From Saccharina japonica (Eukaryota > Sar > Phaeophyceae > Laminariales > Laminariaceae), in assembly GCA_008828725.1 (NCBI GenBank), contig MEHQ01001076.1:186001-250000 (forward strand): a stretch of DNA of 64,000 nucleotides, in the 5' to 3' direction. Position numbers and translations under genes: made by a program. Shown here piece by piece: positions 24,201 to 36,200 of this stretch (the first letter of the stretch is position 1; each line of letters begins with the position of its first letter). Below the pieces are notes generated by a model, which saw only the letters and a list, made by a program, of their open reading frames with translations, did no database searches and was not told the origin of the DNA.

Positions 24201-25235
24201 TATAGGTAGTGCCCGCCGAGTGTACAAGCTGATACTGCGTGTGCCACCGCGACTACTCTTCTTGATGATGTCTACGTCAGACTATGACTACTGCGACTCC
24301 TACTACTGCCCGAAGCACTACAACCTGAAGAAGGACGCTGACGACATCAAATGTTCCCACTCCGGGTGCACCAAGTCCAAGTGCTGCGACTACCACTGTG
24401 AGTCGTACGTTTGAGTAGAGGTTCCATAATGTGTTTTGAAGTATCAAATATGTGTTGTATCCGCTAGAGGGCAGATGGAAATGGTACAGTGTGTTCGTTG
24501 CATTACGTACTGTGCGGCATATTATTATCTCAAAATGCATAGTCGACGCTTCACTTCCACTGGTGCTGACCCCGTGGACGGCCCTAAATGACGCCGTAAA
24601 CCTGTCGAAGAAAGTAGTTAGGAATATGATACCGTTTTCGCGACATACCCTTCATCTTGTTTAGGAATGCGACCACGCCCGGTGGATCATTCGAAATATA
24701 TCATAAGTATACCATCATAAAACAGGTAAATGTACAGATCATCTAAGGCATATCATCAGGGAAGATAGGACGCAGGACTTTCATCTCGATCGGATGGTAG
24801 TTTGACCGAGGGCCGCGTATTTTGAATTTCAACCAATGGACATGTTCTATACACAGGGTTGTTTCTCAATTAAGAGTGCACATCACATATAGGCAGTCGG
24901 CGGAATCTCAGGTAGAACCACCACGCGCGAATAGTAAACCCTTGTCACTGAAATACCACAAAGTGCTGCCTGGATGTTGTAGGCAGTCCTGACGCCACGA
25001 AGATATATTCGAACCACCTGAGGCCAGCGCAATCCTTCCCTATCTGCTAATTTGTATTTGGATATACTCCACTTTTTTCTCGACAGGATTCGACTCCTTA
25101 TCGCAGCTAACATGTCAAGAAGGAAACGACGTCAACCGCCAGGGCAAAGACAACAAGCTATGCACAGTGGCATACGGAGTCGCTCTCGGATGCGTCAGGA
25201 CGTCTACCAAGAAAATCATATTTATTTCGAGATAA
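21218..25235 (+). CDS. Secreted cysteine-rich three-module protein, copy 2 (U2), spliced
   Basis: Same gene as at 5172. Exons: E1 21218-21296, E2 21710-21769 (donor GTAAGC), E3 22004-22059, E4 23577-23688, E5 23928-24041, E6 24281-24397 and E7 25087-25235. E1-E6 total 538 nt, giving 179 codons plus T, so this copy has the same split TGA at the E6/E7 junction. E4 begins AAG GTC instead of AAA GTC, which shows that its acceptor must be the upstream CAG (phase 0). E5 has Lys to Arg before the fourth cysteine; E6 has YCDSYYCPKH. The E7 frame is intact, ending ISR then TAA. A private 247 bp MITE lies in the third intron (22502-22748). No canonical AATAAA is seen at the position used by copy 1. Confidence 0.75.
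22502..22748. mobile_element. MITE of 247 bp with 24-25 bp TIR, U2 only
   Basis: Left end GACGCGTGCTACGGTAGAGG and right end, read inverted, GACGCATGCTACGATAGAGG; both continue to GCAC. The flanking TTTC (22498-22501 and 22749-22752) looks like a 4 bp target duplication. U1, U3 and U4 have the undisturbed GGTTTCGTCG(A/G)CAC site. It lies in the third intron of gene copy 2. Confidence 0.85.
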
Positions 25236-25524
25236 ATAATCGTCCAGCGTTTATCGCAGCATCTAGAGTATATTTGATTGCAAGTATCGCTCACACAAAT
25301 ATGATTGCAGGCAATTAGTATATCCGTCTTTCGCGTGCCTCCGACATAACCCGTGTGGTGGATGGTGAAGTATCCAACGAAGTTCCTCTGTGTATTGTTG
25401 CATATTTTTCATAGAGTCTGGAGAAACACTTGTTCTCTTTGACACTAAATATTTGGTGACTCGCTGGAGAAGATTCGATTTTAGTCAGTTTGCACGTTCA
25501 CAGATGCCAGATAACTGACACGCG

Positions 25525-25884
25525 TTGCCAGTGTCCGATACCCTTCAACACTGTATTGGAACTGTGCTAGCATCTCAACCGGCCTTTCGGTACCGGCGAC
25601 ACCCTTGCTATGGAGGTGTGGGTCTGGATATGGTCCAGGATATGTTTGATTGTAGAGCCGTAATCAAGGGTGTATTTGTTAGTGCCCCCTTACATCTCGT
25701 AGTGCTGGTTACACTGGGTCCCCCGGGTAGATATTACGTTGGAGGACGCTTCAAAGGTTCCCTGGTACGTTGTGTGCAACTCAGTTCCGATCTGTTCGAA
25801 TTCGGTAATATGGATGGACGTATTCCGTTTAAAGGGTGTACCCAATTCGTCAATCGGGCGAAGGTCTATCATATATTAGCCTAG
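25525..25884 (+). pseudogene. Weak conserved ORF downstream of gene copy 2
   Basis: An open frame of 119 codons. Its C-terminal part reads FEFGNMDGRIPFKGCTQF...HILA before TAG. U4 (60572-60838) keeps the same end. U3 (42408-42761) is frameshifted by one base near the end, and U1 (9345-9581) has diverged with indels. U2 has compensating one-base indels in the middle. It is not recognised as any family. Substitutions are not clearly synonymous, so it is either a decaying gene or exon, or chance. Confidence 0.25.
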
Positions 25885-28555
25885 TCTGGTGTCTGCGCGT
25901 TTTGTGGGCGGTGTTTAACGATGACAGCGTTGTGGCTTCAACAACCCGCAATACCAAGACTGCCTTTTGACGTGTAACAAGATCCAACCCCGGACAGAAT
26001 AATACATACCTGAAGCGCCATTGTATGTGACATCCTGTCATACAGCGATCTTCGTCACTGCGCGTTTGCGGTGGTTGCTAGCTGGTATGTACGTCCGTAC
26101 CAAGCGCGCATCTGTGGCACGCATGGCACATTGCCTTTGTTCGAGTGTCAGTGAACGACAGCTCTCATGCTCGCCGGGATGCACCTGCACGCCTTGGACT
26201 GCACTTTAATTGCCTTGCAAGCGTTCATCTGCCGTTGGCACTAATTGCACTATGCGCGCGTGAAACTTGCGTCGTTCTTATCATCAACGGGCGATACAAT
26301 ACTCTCTTGGTACGAGTCTTCGTGTGCACAGTGTGCCGGGAAAAGGGTATCCTCTATGTTGGTAACCTTGTTGCGTATATGATCGTGGTTGCGAATACGC
26401 TAACGAAGACACCTGGTTCGCTATTTACTAGCGTGGATACAATGGCCGTGCCGTTGCACCACTTGCCGGAGGATTTTCATTTATTCCGTTCGCACCCATA
26501 GGGTTATGACTTGACTAACGTATCGACAATAACCCAACCCTAAACCCTAGGCTTCGGTTTGTAACCTTAACATCTGCACGGAATCGTCGGGAATGTTAGT
26601 TGGATGAAACACCGCGTGTGTCATGCCGGTTAACACGTGCATTTATGGTTTAATTGGTGTCGACGATTTTAGTGGGGCAGGTGATCGGCGCACAAATTTC
26701 CAAGTCTAATTGAAAACAGAGGCACCCGGATAGATGTACTCAACCCAACGATCGGTTTAAGGATTCTTATTGACACCTCCTTCCCCTTGTTAGTCCGTTC
26801 AAGGATGCTTACAACCAGCTTATAGGTATCAACAGCAGCTTTTGTCGTAAACAATGTTTAGAACAGATGGCAGTACACCAAGATATTTACACCATTGCAC
26901 AACAGCATTGAGCACCATACAAAATATCCACAAGCAATGCAATCGACATTTCGCGTCCGATTTACTTACTACTTTCATGTAGACAGTGCCGTGCATTGTA
27001 AGTACTAACTCAATGTATACCTGTCAAGATCATGGACGTGCTACCAATTGTCAGAACTAATGTCGTTTGGTCATCGATACAATTCTATGGCACACAGTAA
27101 AATTATGGTTCCTCGAGAAAGCATCAGGGAACGTTACTGTGGGTCGCCAAACAAACGACCCGTACTACCCATATACATACATACAGTCGTAGGTGCGAAC
27201 ACGGGCAGTTTCTTCGTGGTCGAGATCATAATTGTGTGAAATATACCCAGTACAATATCCACAGCAGTGCAGAAACTCCGGTATGCTGCAAACATTACTC
27301 GCAGTCGGAGAAGTGTTTCGAACCCTGATGTACTTCCATTGAAACCGAGGGTCGACAATTGAGGCAACGCATGGTACAGACGTGGGGTTACAATCAAAAT
27401 ATTACTACATGTAGTGAACATAACTGGATGGGCGTACATAATACGCCCGTATGATGAGGAGTAGTTAGAGTCTATGGAATGTACAATAATGCGAGCGATA
27501 ATATGCCTGTATGATTCCCGGCGATGCATATAAATATTTGTCACCGCTCGCATATATATATATGCATTGTTGTCGGTCTCAAAGTAACTGATCGCGAAAA
27601 CAACTGTCCGTGGTCACAGCACAGGCTCCAAAGACTCGGGAGTAGATAACAACCGCAGGGTAACAAAAAGCACAAAAAATACAAAGTATAACGCAGTACG
27701 GTATACCAGGTACATCATAACTGCACACCGTATATCTCAACCAAAGAGAAGGAGTCAAACGGGGAAAAAGGGAAGATGGGGAAATATTGAAACAAAATGA
27801 ACAAACTAGAGAAAAGTGACGACCCTCACAGTGAACACAAAAAAAAAAGAGCCAGGATCAACCACCAAAAAACAAAACAAAAGTGAATTAACCAACGCGG
27901 GGACAGCCAGTTAGTTATATATTACCGCACGCGCGTTCTAGATAAAACAAAATATAACTATTCTCGGTGCAGGCTTCCAGGTACGCGGTACAATACATGA
28001 TTCGGGTCGTGTTTTTTATATGTCACAAGTTCGACAGTGTCCAAAGCGAATGGAAAGAAATTCCCACCCATCAAGTTTTCATCAGCTGCAAGCACGGGCT
28101 GGACGATTAGGACACCTTCAACGGTTTTGTCGACTGCTGTTGGTTTTCGATGCGTAATCTTCGACGCCTATGTTTAAGTGGGGAACCTTAGTACGAACTC
28201 TCCGATATATTGCTTCGTCGCCAGCAACAAAGAAACAGGCATATACAAGGTTTACACTGATCATGTAATGACACACTACTGAATATTCGACGTATGACAC
28301 ATGGCGTGCATGGTTGAGTTGCGACAGCTTTATTTAGTTTGTACCAGGTGATTACAGTATTATGTACTGAGTATTCGACGTGTGACGCATGGCGCGCATG
28401 TTTGAGTTGCGACAGCTTCCGTTTGTACCAGATAACTATTAAGTAAATACCTGCTACATGATACTGGGTGGTGTGCTCGAACCAAGGCATACATTATAGT
28501 GTGGTCCCTAAAAGAGAAGCTGGGCAGCAGTGCCCCTGACACATCTGTAGCTATA

Positions 28556-28595
28556 GCGCGGCCATCACGGGGCCGCGGCCACCGCGGTGCAGGCC
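28556..28595. repeat. GC-rich palindromic patch, U2
   Basis: GGGGCCGCGGCCACCGCGG contains the perfect palindrome GGCCGCGGCC plus CCGCGG, in an otherwise AT-rich region. It is repeated at 46629-46668 (U3) and about 63518-63554 (U4). In U1 it is deleted. Confidence 0.7.
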
Positions 28596-28981
28596 TTTAC
28601 TGGGCCTCCATGATACATTCTGTCAACAAACTGTTGCTCTACGGGTTGGACCGCCACAACGCACGAAGCTATGCCCCGCCGCAGTTAACATCGTATACTT
28701 GAAGTACGTGTACTGTATTGTACACAGCTTCATTTACTCGAGCATACAGGGCGGACGAAAGCACCGGCAGTACACTACTGTTTCCGTTTCCGTTCAAACT
28801 GTGCACGTACCGTGGGTACATAGAGCAGCATGTACACCAAAACTTGTTACATTACACCTGACAAAATATTCCGGTATGTATGGGTCAAAACTCATACACA
28901 ATAATAACGTACTGCAAGGTAGAAAACTACATATTTGACGCTAATTCCCTATATTATATGCTTAATTGTCCCCAAACTGGG

Positions 28982-29316
28982 GTATTTTTTATTTTTATTT
29001 TTTTGTCCATCCCATGTATTATCTTCGCACTTCCGTCTTTCTCCCTCCCTAGTCGGAAATTAGATCCCGGGTCACAAAGTAGGCTCCTCTCCCTCCTCCC
29101 CCACTACGGTTCTTGCCTTGCATTTTTTTTTCGCGAGAAGATTTCAGCACTTTCTTCCCTCGTCAACTCTCGTCGAATTTTGCTTACTCACGCTATAATT
29201 TGCGCTCTCGACAGACGGTGTCACATGAGAATAAAAACCTCCATGGGGAGAATCGAACCCTCGACATCCGGGCCTACAGGCTTCGTGGCTTCCAGTTAGA
29301 CCATCGGGGCGACCGG
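28982..29316 (-). mobile_element. tRNA-derived SINE, U2, minus strand (younger insertion)
   Basis: Read on the minus strand it starts near 29316 and has box A TGGTCTAACTGG and box B GGTTCGATTCTCC. The shared body follows, ending in an A- and T-rich tail at about 28985-29007. Candidate target duplications are GGGGTAT (28979-28985) and GGCGTAT (29315-29321). U3 has the matching site without the insert (about 47060), so this is a real insertion. Confidence 0.8.
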
Positions 29317-30874
29317 CGTATGGGCTGCTTTGGTTGGCTCTCCCGTAAGGCTGTTGTTCCTGTAGTAGGGCGTGGTATATATTTCGAAACATCCGTCCGT
29401 ATTTGAAATGTATTTTATTTTCGTTTTTTTGTTTTTGAAAAAAACTGGACAAACTCAGCGCGACGCCGTTGACTGGTCAAGCCGATGGGAAGACAACACG
29501 TCGTTCCTTTTGACCTGAACGAATTATATTTGCCGAGGCGATGCCTGTGTGAAGAGAGATACAGAGGTCGAACTCGCTATCTGTGACGAACATATTCGTT
29601 GTCGACGCAAGGCTGTTTGTTTTGGAACATGCTTGAGGGGCCTACTGCGGAAATGGACGACCGTTGTCAAAATTTATCCTATGTGCGGGCCTTGTGTTTC
29701 TTACATTTAAACTCGTTCTTGACCGATAAACAGAGCAAAGTCGGTATGATACCCTTTTTGGAATGAGGTTCAGCGTCTCATCGATGCACACCCAGCTCGA
29801 AACATCCCTTGTTCAGAAACATAGTTCGAGTGTTTGCCCACAGTGTACAATCTCTGTGGAGCGGTCCCTCGTTCCACGATTTGCAGACAAATCATGTGGA
29901 GCTACTTCAACTGTTCGGGATCCGCAACGTTTGGTTGGGCGGCAAAATGTGCGACTGCGCAGGCAGGTGGAAACACGATTTATATAGCAGACTAACTCTC
30001 TTAGAGTGGATCTTCTTTTTCCGGCAAGCGTATGGTCGACTCCGTCGCTTTGAGGTCATAAACCGTCGGCGATTGGATGAAAATACCTAACTCGACAACC
30101 AAACCAATCGCGTAGGGAACATCTTCAATGTCAGGAGAACTGTTGGCTGATATTTGTCGGGAAGACGCACACACTGCAGTTCGAGTCACGTTGTTTGACT
30201 GGCAGACACCCCCCTGTCTTGCGGCCACATACCCTGGTACTCAAGAAGACGCACACGGGTATGTCCCGTCTGCGGGTTGTTGAACGGACCGATTGTCCGT
30301 CTTACGTTAACATTTCCTTGTACTTTCGAAGGCAAGTTACTTTCCGGCGATACTACCAATGCCTTGTCAGGGGCAAGTCGGGCGCACAATTGACCGAAGT
30401 ATCCTACGAGTTAAACGAGGCCCCCGATGTAGTAGCATGTTGTATTTATCCGATATTCAAAATACACACTTAGTTGCTTGTGAATACATAAATAGAAACA
30501 TATATGGACCTGGACGTGCAAACATCAACAACACATGAAGAGAACGACGTCCGCAAATCACATGCCAGCCTAGTTCCCCCGACACCAGGCGCCATGTTTC
30601 AGCTATATCAACCAGTTGGGAATGGTGAATGTCTACTCGGCACCAATCACACCGGCCAACCTTAATGTATGCACGTTCTCCCCGAGGTACATACGTAGTT
30701 GCCAAACATATTGCTCGGTAGATGACCTCGCCAAGTCGGTAAAATCAGTGAATATGCCGGCCAGAAAAAAAAAAAACTTTCGTGCTAAGTTACTCCCGCA
30801 ATGTACAACCATGACTTTCATTATAGTTGCCACCTCTTAACAATGTGAATGTTGTGTCTGAAACTTAATATTTT

Positions 30875-31115
30875 CCCCCCCATACCACGAATAACTCACC
30901 TAAAACAATTTATTATTTATACTGACTGCCATTACTACTCTTTCTTCTTCTTCTCAACCACATTTCCTCATTTTTTCTACCAATACCGAACTCCTCCCAT
31001 CCTGACGTTGTTGCTGTATACAGAAGCTTTTTTTCATTTTTCCAAATAAATGTTTTATGCATGTACTTTGTTTCCCTCGTTGGCTAAAAAAAAAGAATAC
31101 CCCCCCATACCACGA
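30875..31115 (+). mobile_element. Retroposed polyadenylated fragment, end of U2
   Basis: A body of about 200 bp contains AATAAA at 31045-31050 and ends in A9 at 31086-31094. It is flanked by the exact 16 bp direct repeat CCCCCCCATACCACGA at 30875-30890 and 31100-31115. U1 (about 14060) and U3 (about 48590) lack it. The source transcript is not recognisable. The wider inserted block runs to about 31205. Confidence 0.65.
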
Positions 31116-32844
31116 GCAACCTGCCTCAAAATGGTACTTTGATGCTTGGGTATACTTCAAGCATCAAGTATCAATCTATTGTCTTTGTGTCTTCAGCACT
31201 GCTGTCTTCACTAAATAGTCATCGATGTTTTAACGCGTGATTACCCAGAATACGGTACCTTTGGCGGGTTTCACTTTACGTCTGATTACCAGGCACTCCT
31301 AATCAAACCAACCACATGAATACTAGCTCTCCCCAGAATGTGCGTTCGTACCACCTATACGGCATATATCTTGCTCCTCCAAATTTATCACCCAATAGGG
31401 GGAATAAATGAGCAAAGGCTTGGCAAAGGCCATATATATAATGACGGATCAGTAATATTATCACGTTGAATTCCGATCATTTCGCAAGCTCACAGGTTGT
31501 TTTTTTTCACCCCTGGCACTACCACCAACTCAATAAGCCTAAACGGCTACACGTTATTTTCGTTAGGTGGCCTGTTAGCAAAAAAAACGGTTATTCTATA
31601 TATCATAGCCCAATACAACCATTTGTAGGCCGTAATATGACGATTCCACCCCAGGGAAGCTACAGGTCGGTGTACAGGTGTGCTCTTAGCGCGGAACAAC
31701 ACGATAAACTGTGGCCATCGCGGCATGATGCCTGGTGCCTCCTGGTGGATAATATTTGTGTGCGGTTTCAGTTTATGACATACTGTGCGAACAAAAGACG
31801 TTTTTGTTGCCACATGTTGCATGTGGTTAGATGTTGTCAAGTGTGTAAGTAATTGTGTTGTTCGAGCTCAGGTGATCTAATTGTCGAAAGGTATGTCATT
31901 TCTCGGTGACTACTATTAATAGTTGCCTAGATCAATTCCTCGGGAGTCAACAACGACGAATTGCCCGGCACGAACGTCGTGGCCTTGACACAGAAGCCGT
32001 GAAGGGTTTCAGTTTAGATACTGTTTTTTGTCTGTCGCTCAGTTTGCCTTCCTGCGTGTCTCTCTTTCTTTCGGCGTCTTCCTTTCTGTCTGTATTGCGG
32101 GCATTCGCCCTATTCATGGTGGTCGCATTCGTTACTCTAGGGAAAGTTACTCAGGAAACTCGGTATGTTGTGGTGGGACATATAGACTATTGGCAAGGCC
32201 GAGCCACACATGCGCCATGTTGGGGCACTTGGTTCGCCCCAACCAATGTAAAGTCGCCAGCTGCAGCTATGCGTCGGTGAGTATAGTATCAAGTGTGCAA
32301 GTATTTGTCCGTTTTCACTTTAAACCCAATGCAGTACTTTTGACGCGTATTGCGGGCGGCGGGGGGCCGTGAATGAAGCCCTTAGCGGGTTGAATATGTT
32401 TTTCGTGGAAGTTTCACACATAGTCGTCGATTATATCAATATCTCGCGGCGCGCATTGCGTTTGGCTCATATTAAACCGACATGGACTTGTATCGTGTCC
32501 CTTTTAGTGACTGCACATCAACGGCTACTGGAACTCCGCGAACGGCTGTAAACCGTTCTCTGCATGCGTATATAGCTGGAACATGGACCGAAGGGCACTT
32601 CAGTACTGCGTTATATGCTTCACCCGTCTTTATGGTACATGACGATCGTGCCGTCAGTTCGCTCGATAAAGGGGCAAGTCTGCAAACGGGGAAGCACGCA
32701 ATATAAAAGGATACAGGGTTGTCTAGAAGAGACAGAGTGGTGCTCTTCAGACAACTGTCAACCGTTCGGGTGTCAGTTCTAAATATAAAAATAAGTGTCT
32801 GTTTCAACTGAACGCGACGCACTGTCTTCTGTTTAGTGCACACA

Positions 32845-33006
32845 ACATACATACATACATACATACATACATACATACATACATACATACATACATACAT
32901 ACATACATACATACATACATACATACATACATACATACATACATACATACATACATACATACATACATACATACATACATACATACATACATACATACAT
33001 ACATAC
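32845..33006. repeat. (CATA)n microsatellite, U3
   Basis: About 160 bp of pure CATA repeats at the same unit position as in U2 and U4. Confidence 0.98.
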
Positions 33007-33285
33007 GCCCACACTGAACCTGAAATTATAATAATTTACATATATATCAATGGCGTTGCCGCACAACGCACAGACCACACGCGATCAATCGCCTGACGAC
33101 TGACACACCCATTTTGTTTCTGCGCTCTAGGCACACCAATGGCAAACAGTGCCAGCAGGTGGTGAAGGGGGACGTTCCTGCTTCGGTTTGAGTGATTGAG
33201 TCGCGTGGTGGGAGCATCGGTGCTCACGATGTACAGTATTACCACATACGGTCGAGGCCTCAATCTCAATACTTGATATATATCC

Positions 33286-36200
33286 CCAAAACTGTGTCAA
33301 ACCAAGGGCATTACAACCTCGATACAATTGTCTGGTATGGTAGCGGTGTACATTTTATGTCGCACGAATCAATGAACATGTTTCATCAAACTTCCCCCGT
33401 GCTGGTTACTCGCTTTGTTCTTATATGTTTTTTCTTTTAGGCCTAACCTCATTCGATGTTAAGTGTTCGGAAGTCGAAATCGGTAGGTAAATGCACGTGC
33501 AGCGGCAGCCGCAGCTGCCGACCTGACGCGCGGTGGGCGGGGTACCATTGTATATCGTAGACCTTACCGGTACCTGCTGGAGTAATTAAACCGATTTGAA
33601 GGTGCTTGCGATTAACAAAAATTACGGACGGGGTTAAACACTTCATGATGCTAAAACATAATCGGCCTCCCGTGTACTTACTATCCCTGCAGGCGCAAAA
33701 AATTGTTTCGCACGAAATAAATATACTTTCCCCTCGTAAGACTAAAACCATTAAGGATCACGAGTGACGCGGGTTTGGATAAACATTTGTACTGTTGTCG
33801 CGAATCGATGCTCGAAATATTACATGCGGTTCTTCGACCATGGCCGAACAAACTGAAAAAATACTATCGCGGTGAGATATTAACAAACCTCCAATAAACT
33901 GTGGTTTGGTTTATTGTGGATTCCTAGCGAGACCTTTTAAATGTTTCAAGAACTGCCACGTGGACGTCTAAATTCCGTGTCTATATGTGGCTAGGTTGCA
34001 TACATGTGTGTTGCAAAGCTGATGTGCACGCATACCATTAATGTGCATTTATCTTTATCATAATAGACTCATCCGTCGGACCTATCCCTAATTGCATCAT
34101 GGAGCCACTAAAATATGTATCATATCAACCATGTATACATGCACGTTCTGCTCACGTTCCTCGTAAATTGAGTGGCTATTGGAATCAATTGGTGGTAAGC
34201 AGGAGTGTGAGCCTTCAGCCAACTGACACACCATAGTTAACCAAATTTACTCACCAAACGTTCCCTAAACAAAGTGCATTACCCTGAAGTTTGTGTGCAG
34301 GCAGCGTGGTTCCTGGCCGTTGTATGGAGTATGCCTACGACCTCAACACTTATTGTATTCGCATGTAATATCGCGGCTGTCATCGAAGGGTATTCATCAT
34401 TCCCGCAAATGTAGTATGACCTGCATCTCGTGCCTGTGAGCAGGCTAAACATGGTATCGAACTAGCACTGCCGGTGTCGAGGATACACCCATACCACCCT
34501 GGCTTTGTGATATATCCGTACGAATGGAGGACGTCGAGGGGTGACACTTCCTTGCCAACACTTCCTGGCCAGATGCACGCGAAACAAATGTTAGGTATAG
34601 TATCCCTTTAACAGTACCAAACCACTGGCGTCGTTACCTCGATATGATTTCTTGTTACGGCTATAATAACGCCTTACGTCCTACCAGTATCTAGCTAACC
34701 TTCACCCGTGCGAGTTACTGGCTTTGTCGGTTTTCATTTTGTCTTCTCGGCTAAACTCCAACGACGTTTCAAGGGTGGGCAGTCGATTCGAATATGTATC
34801 GGCCTGCGAAATGGCAGCCGCAACTGCCGGGCTGTCTTGAGGTCGGCGGGGTACCACCATATCGGGTACTTGACACGTTCATACGTGGTTGGGTATGATG
34901 ACGCACGTTCAGGTGAGTATCACCAACAGACAAGATGGACCTGGTTAAACACTGTCTGTAGCTGAGAACGCATCGGCCTTCGATCTACTTAATGTGTTTT
35001 CTGCAGGTGCAGAAAGAAACTTCGCACGACATATTTTATTGCTTCGTGAGAAACTGTCTGTAAATGATTTTGAGTGACGCAGATTTGAACAAAGACTATT
35101 ATCTGCTCTCGAATTTCGTTGCTTGAAATATGACATTAGCTGTTGTGACAATGACACGACAAACTGGAAAACTAATATATCTGTCAGATATTGACGAATC
35201 TCCTGCACAATGTGGCTTTGTTTATGTTGAACTCTCGCCTCACCTTTTGGGTGTTTCAAGCACTGCCAAGGGGACGTCTACATTATGTCGCTATAGGTAG
35301 GTGTCATTATAGATGTGTCGTTCAGGGCTTATGTGCACGCCGGTTATAACTGGTCATCGGCCCGGTGATCTATCAGGTCACCACGAAGCCTGTTAAGTTT
35401 GAAGTCGAGGGTTCGAGTCTCCACATGCAAATTTGTAGTATGAAATGACACCAAAGCTGTTAGGAGCGCCTATTGTAGTGTGAGTAGACACAGTTCGACG
35501 AGAGTCAACGAGGGAGGAAAGTGCTGAAATTTCATCGCGATAAAAATGCAAGGCACGCACCGTAGTGGAGAGGGAGGGAAAGGGCCTACTTAGTGATCCC
35601 GGATGTGAGTTACTTTTAACGAGAGAGGGAGAACAGCACGGCGAAGATAAATAATGCAATGAACAATTAAATATAGATAATATGGAGTGCTAGCGTGAAT
35701 TATATTATGGAGTCTCCAACACACGTAAATTATGGAGTGCTAGCGTTTATTTTAATATGGAGCCCCCAACTCATGTGCCATGTCAGATATGCATACATGC
35801 ATGTTCGGCTCGGTTTCCTCGCGCACCGAGTGCGGTTCGAACCTAATTGATGGTAGCAAGAGATTGTGTGTCTTGTGCCAGCTAGCACACAAAGGTTGGC
35901 CAAACTTACACACAAACAATACGTTGTTCAGACCAAGTGGTGTACCTCCAACTGTGTGTGCAGGCAGCGTCGTTGCTGGCCGTGGTATAGAATAATGATA
36001 CAACCTCATTAAAAAATGGCGACTGGTGTCGCGGGGTATTCGTCCGGCCGGTATGTATGATATGACCTAGGGTAAACTTGTCAACAAATTAAAGGTACGA
36101 CCGGTCTCAAGGATAAACCCATACCAAACTGGCACTGTGGTGTGGTGGTACGGATGGAGTATGTTGAGGAGTAGCACAACCATGTGCAATGCGTTTTAAA
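33286..36200. repeat. Internal tandem duplication A/B within U3
   Basis: Same two-copy arrangement as in U2. A runs from 33286 to about 34610 and B from about 34611 to 36200, with the SINE only in B. Confidence 0.7.
35352..35668 (+). mobile_element. tRNA-derived SINE, U3, plus strand
   Basis: Orthologous to the U2 copy, with the same flanks, box B and body, ending GCGAAGATAAATAATG. Confidence 0.72.

Larger units (their letters stand above)
14466..31600. repeat. Tandem unit U2 (about 17.1 kb)
   Basis: A complete unit between homologous anchors. Order: (CATA)n, internal duplication A and B, SINE, 52 bp repeats, gene, degenerate ORFs, telomere-like motif, about 80 bp tandem repeat, GC-rich palindrome, minus-strand SINE, and a retrocopy insertion. 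It lacks the 750 bp inverted-repeat element of U1 and U3. Its left part (about 14500-17500) is nearly identical to U4 (about 49030-52600), closer than to U3. Apart from the gene, 14466-20800 and 25240-31600 hold no supported coding sequence beyond the weak ORFs listed. Confidence 0.85.
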
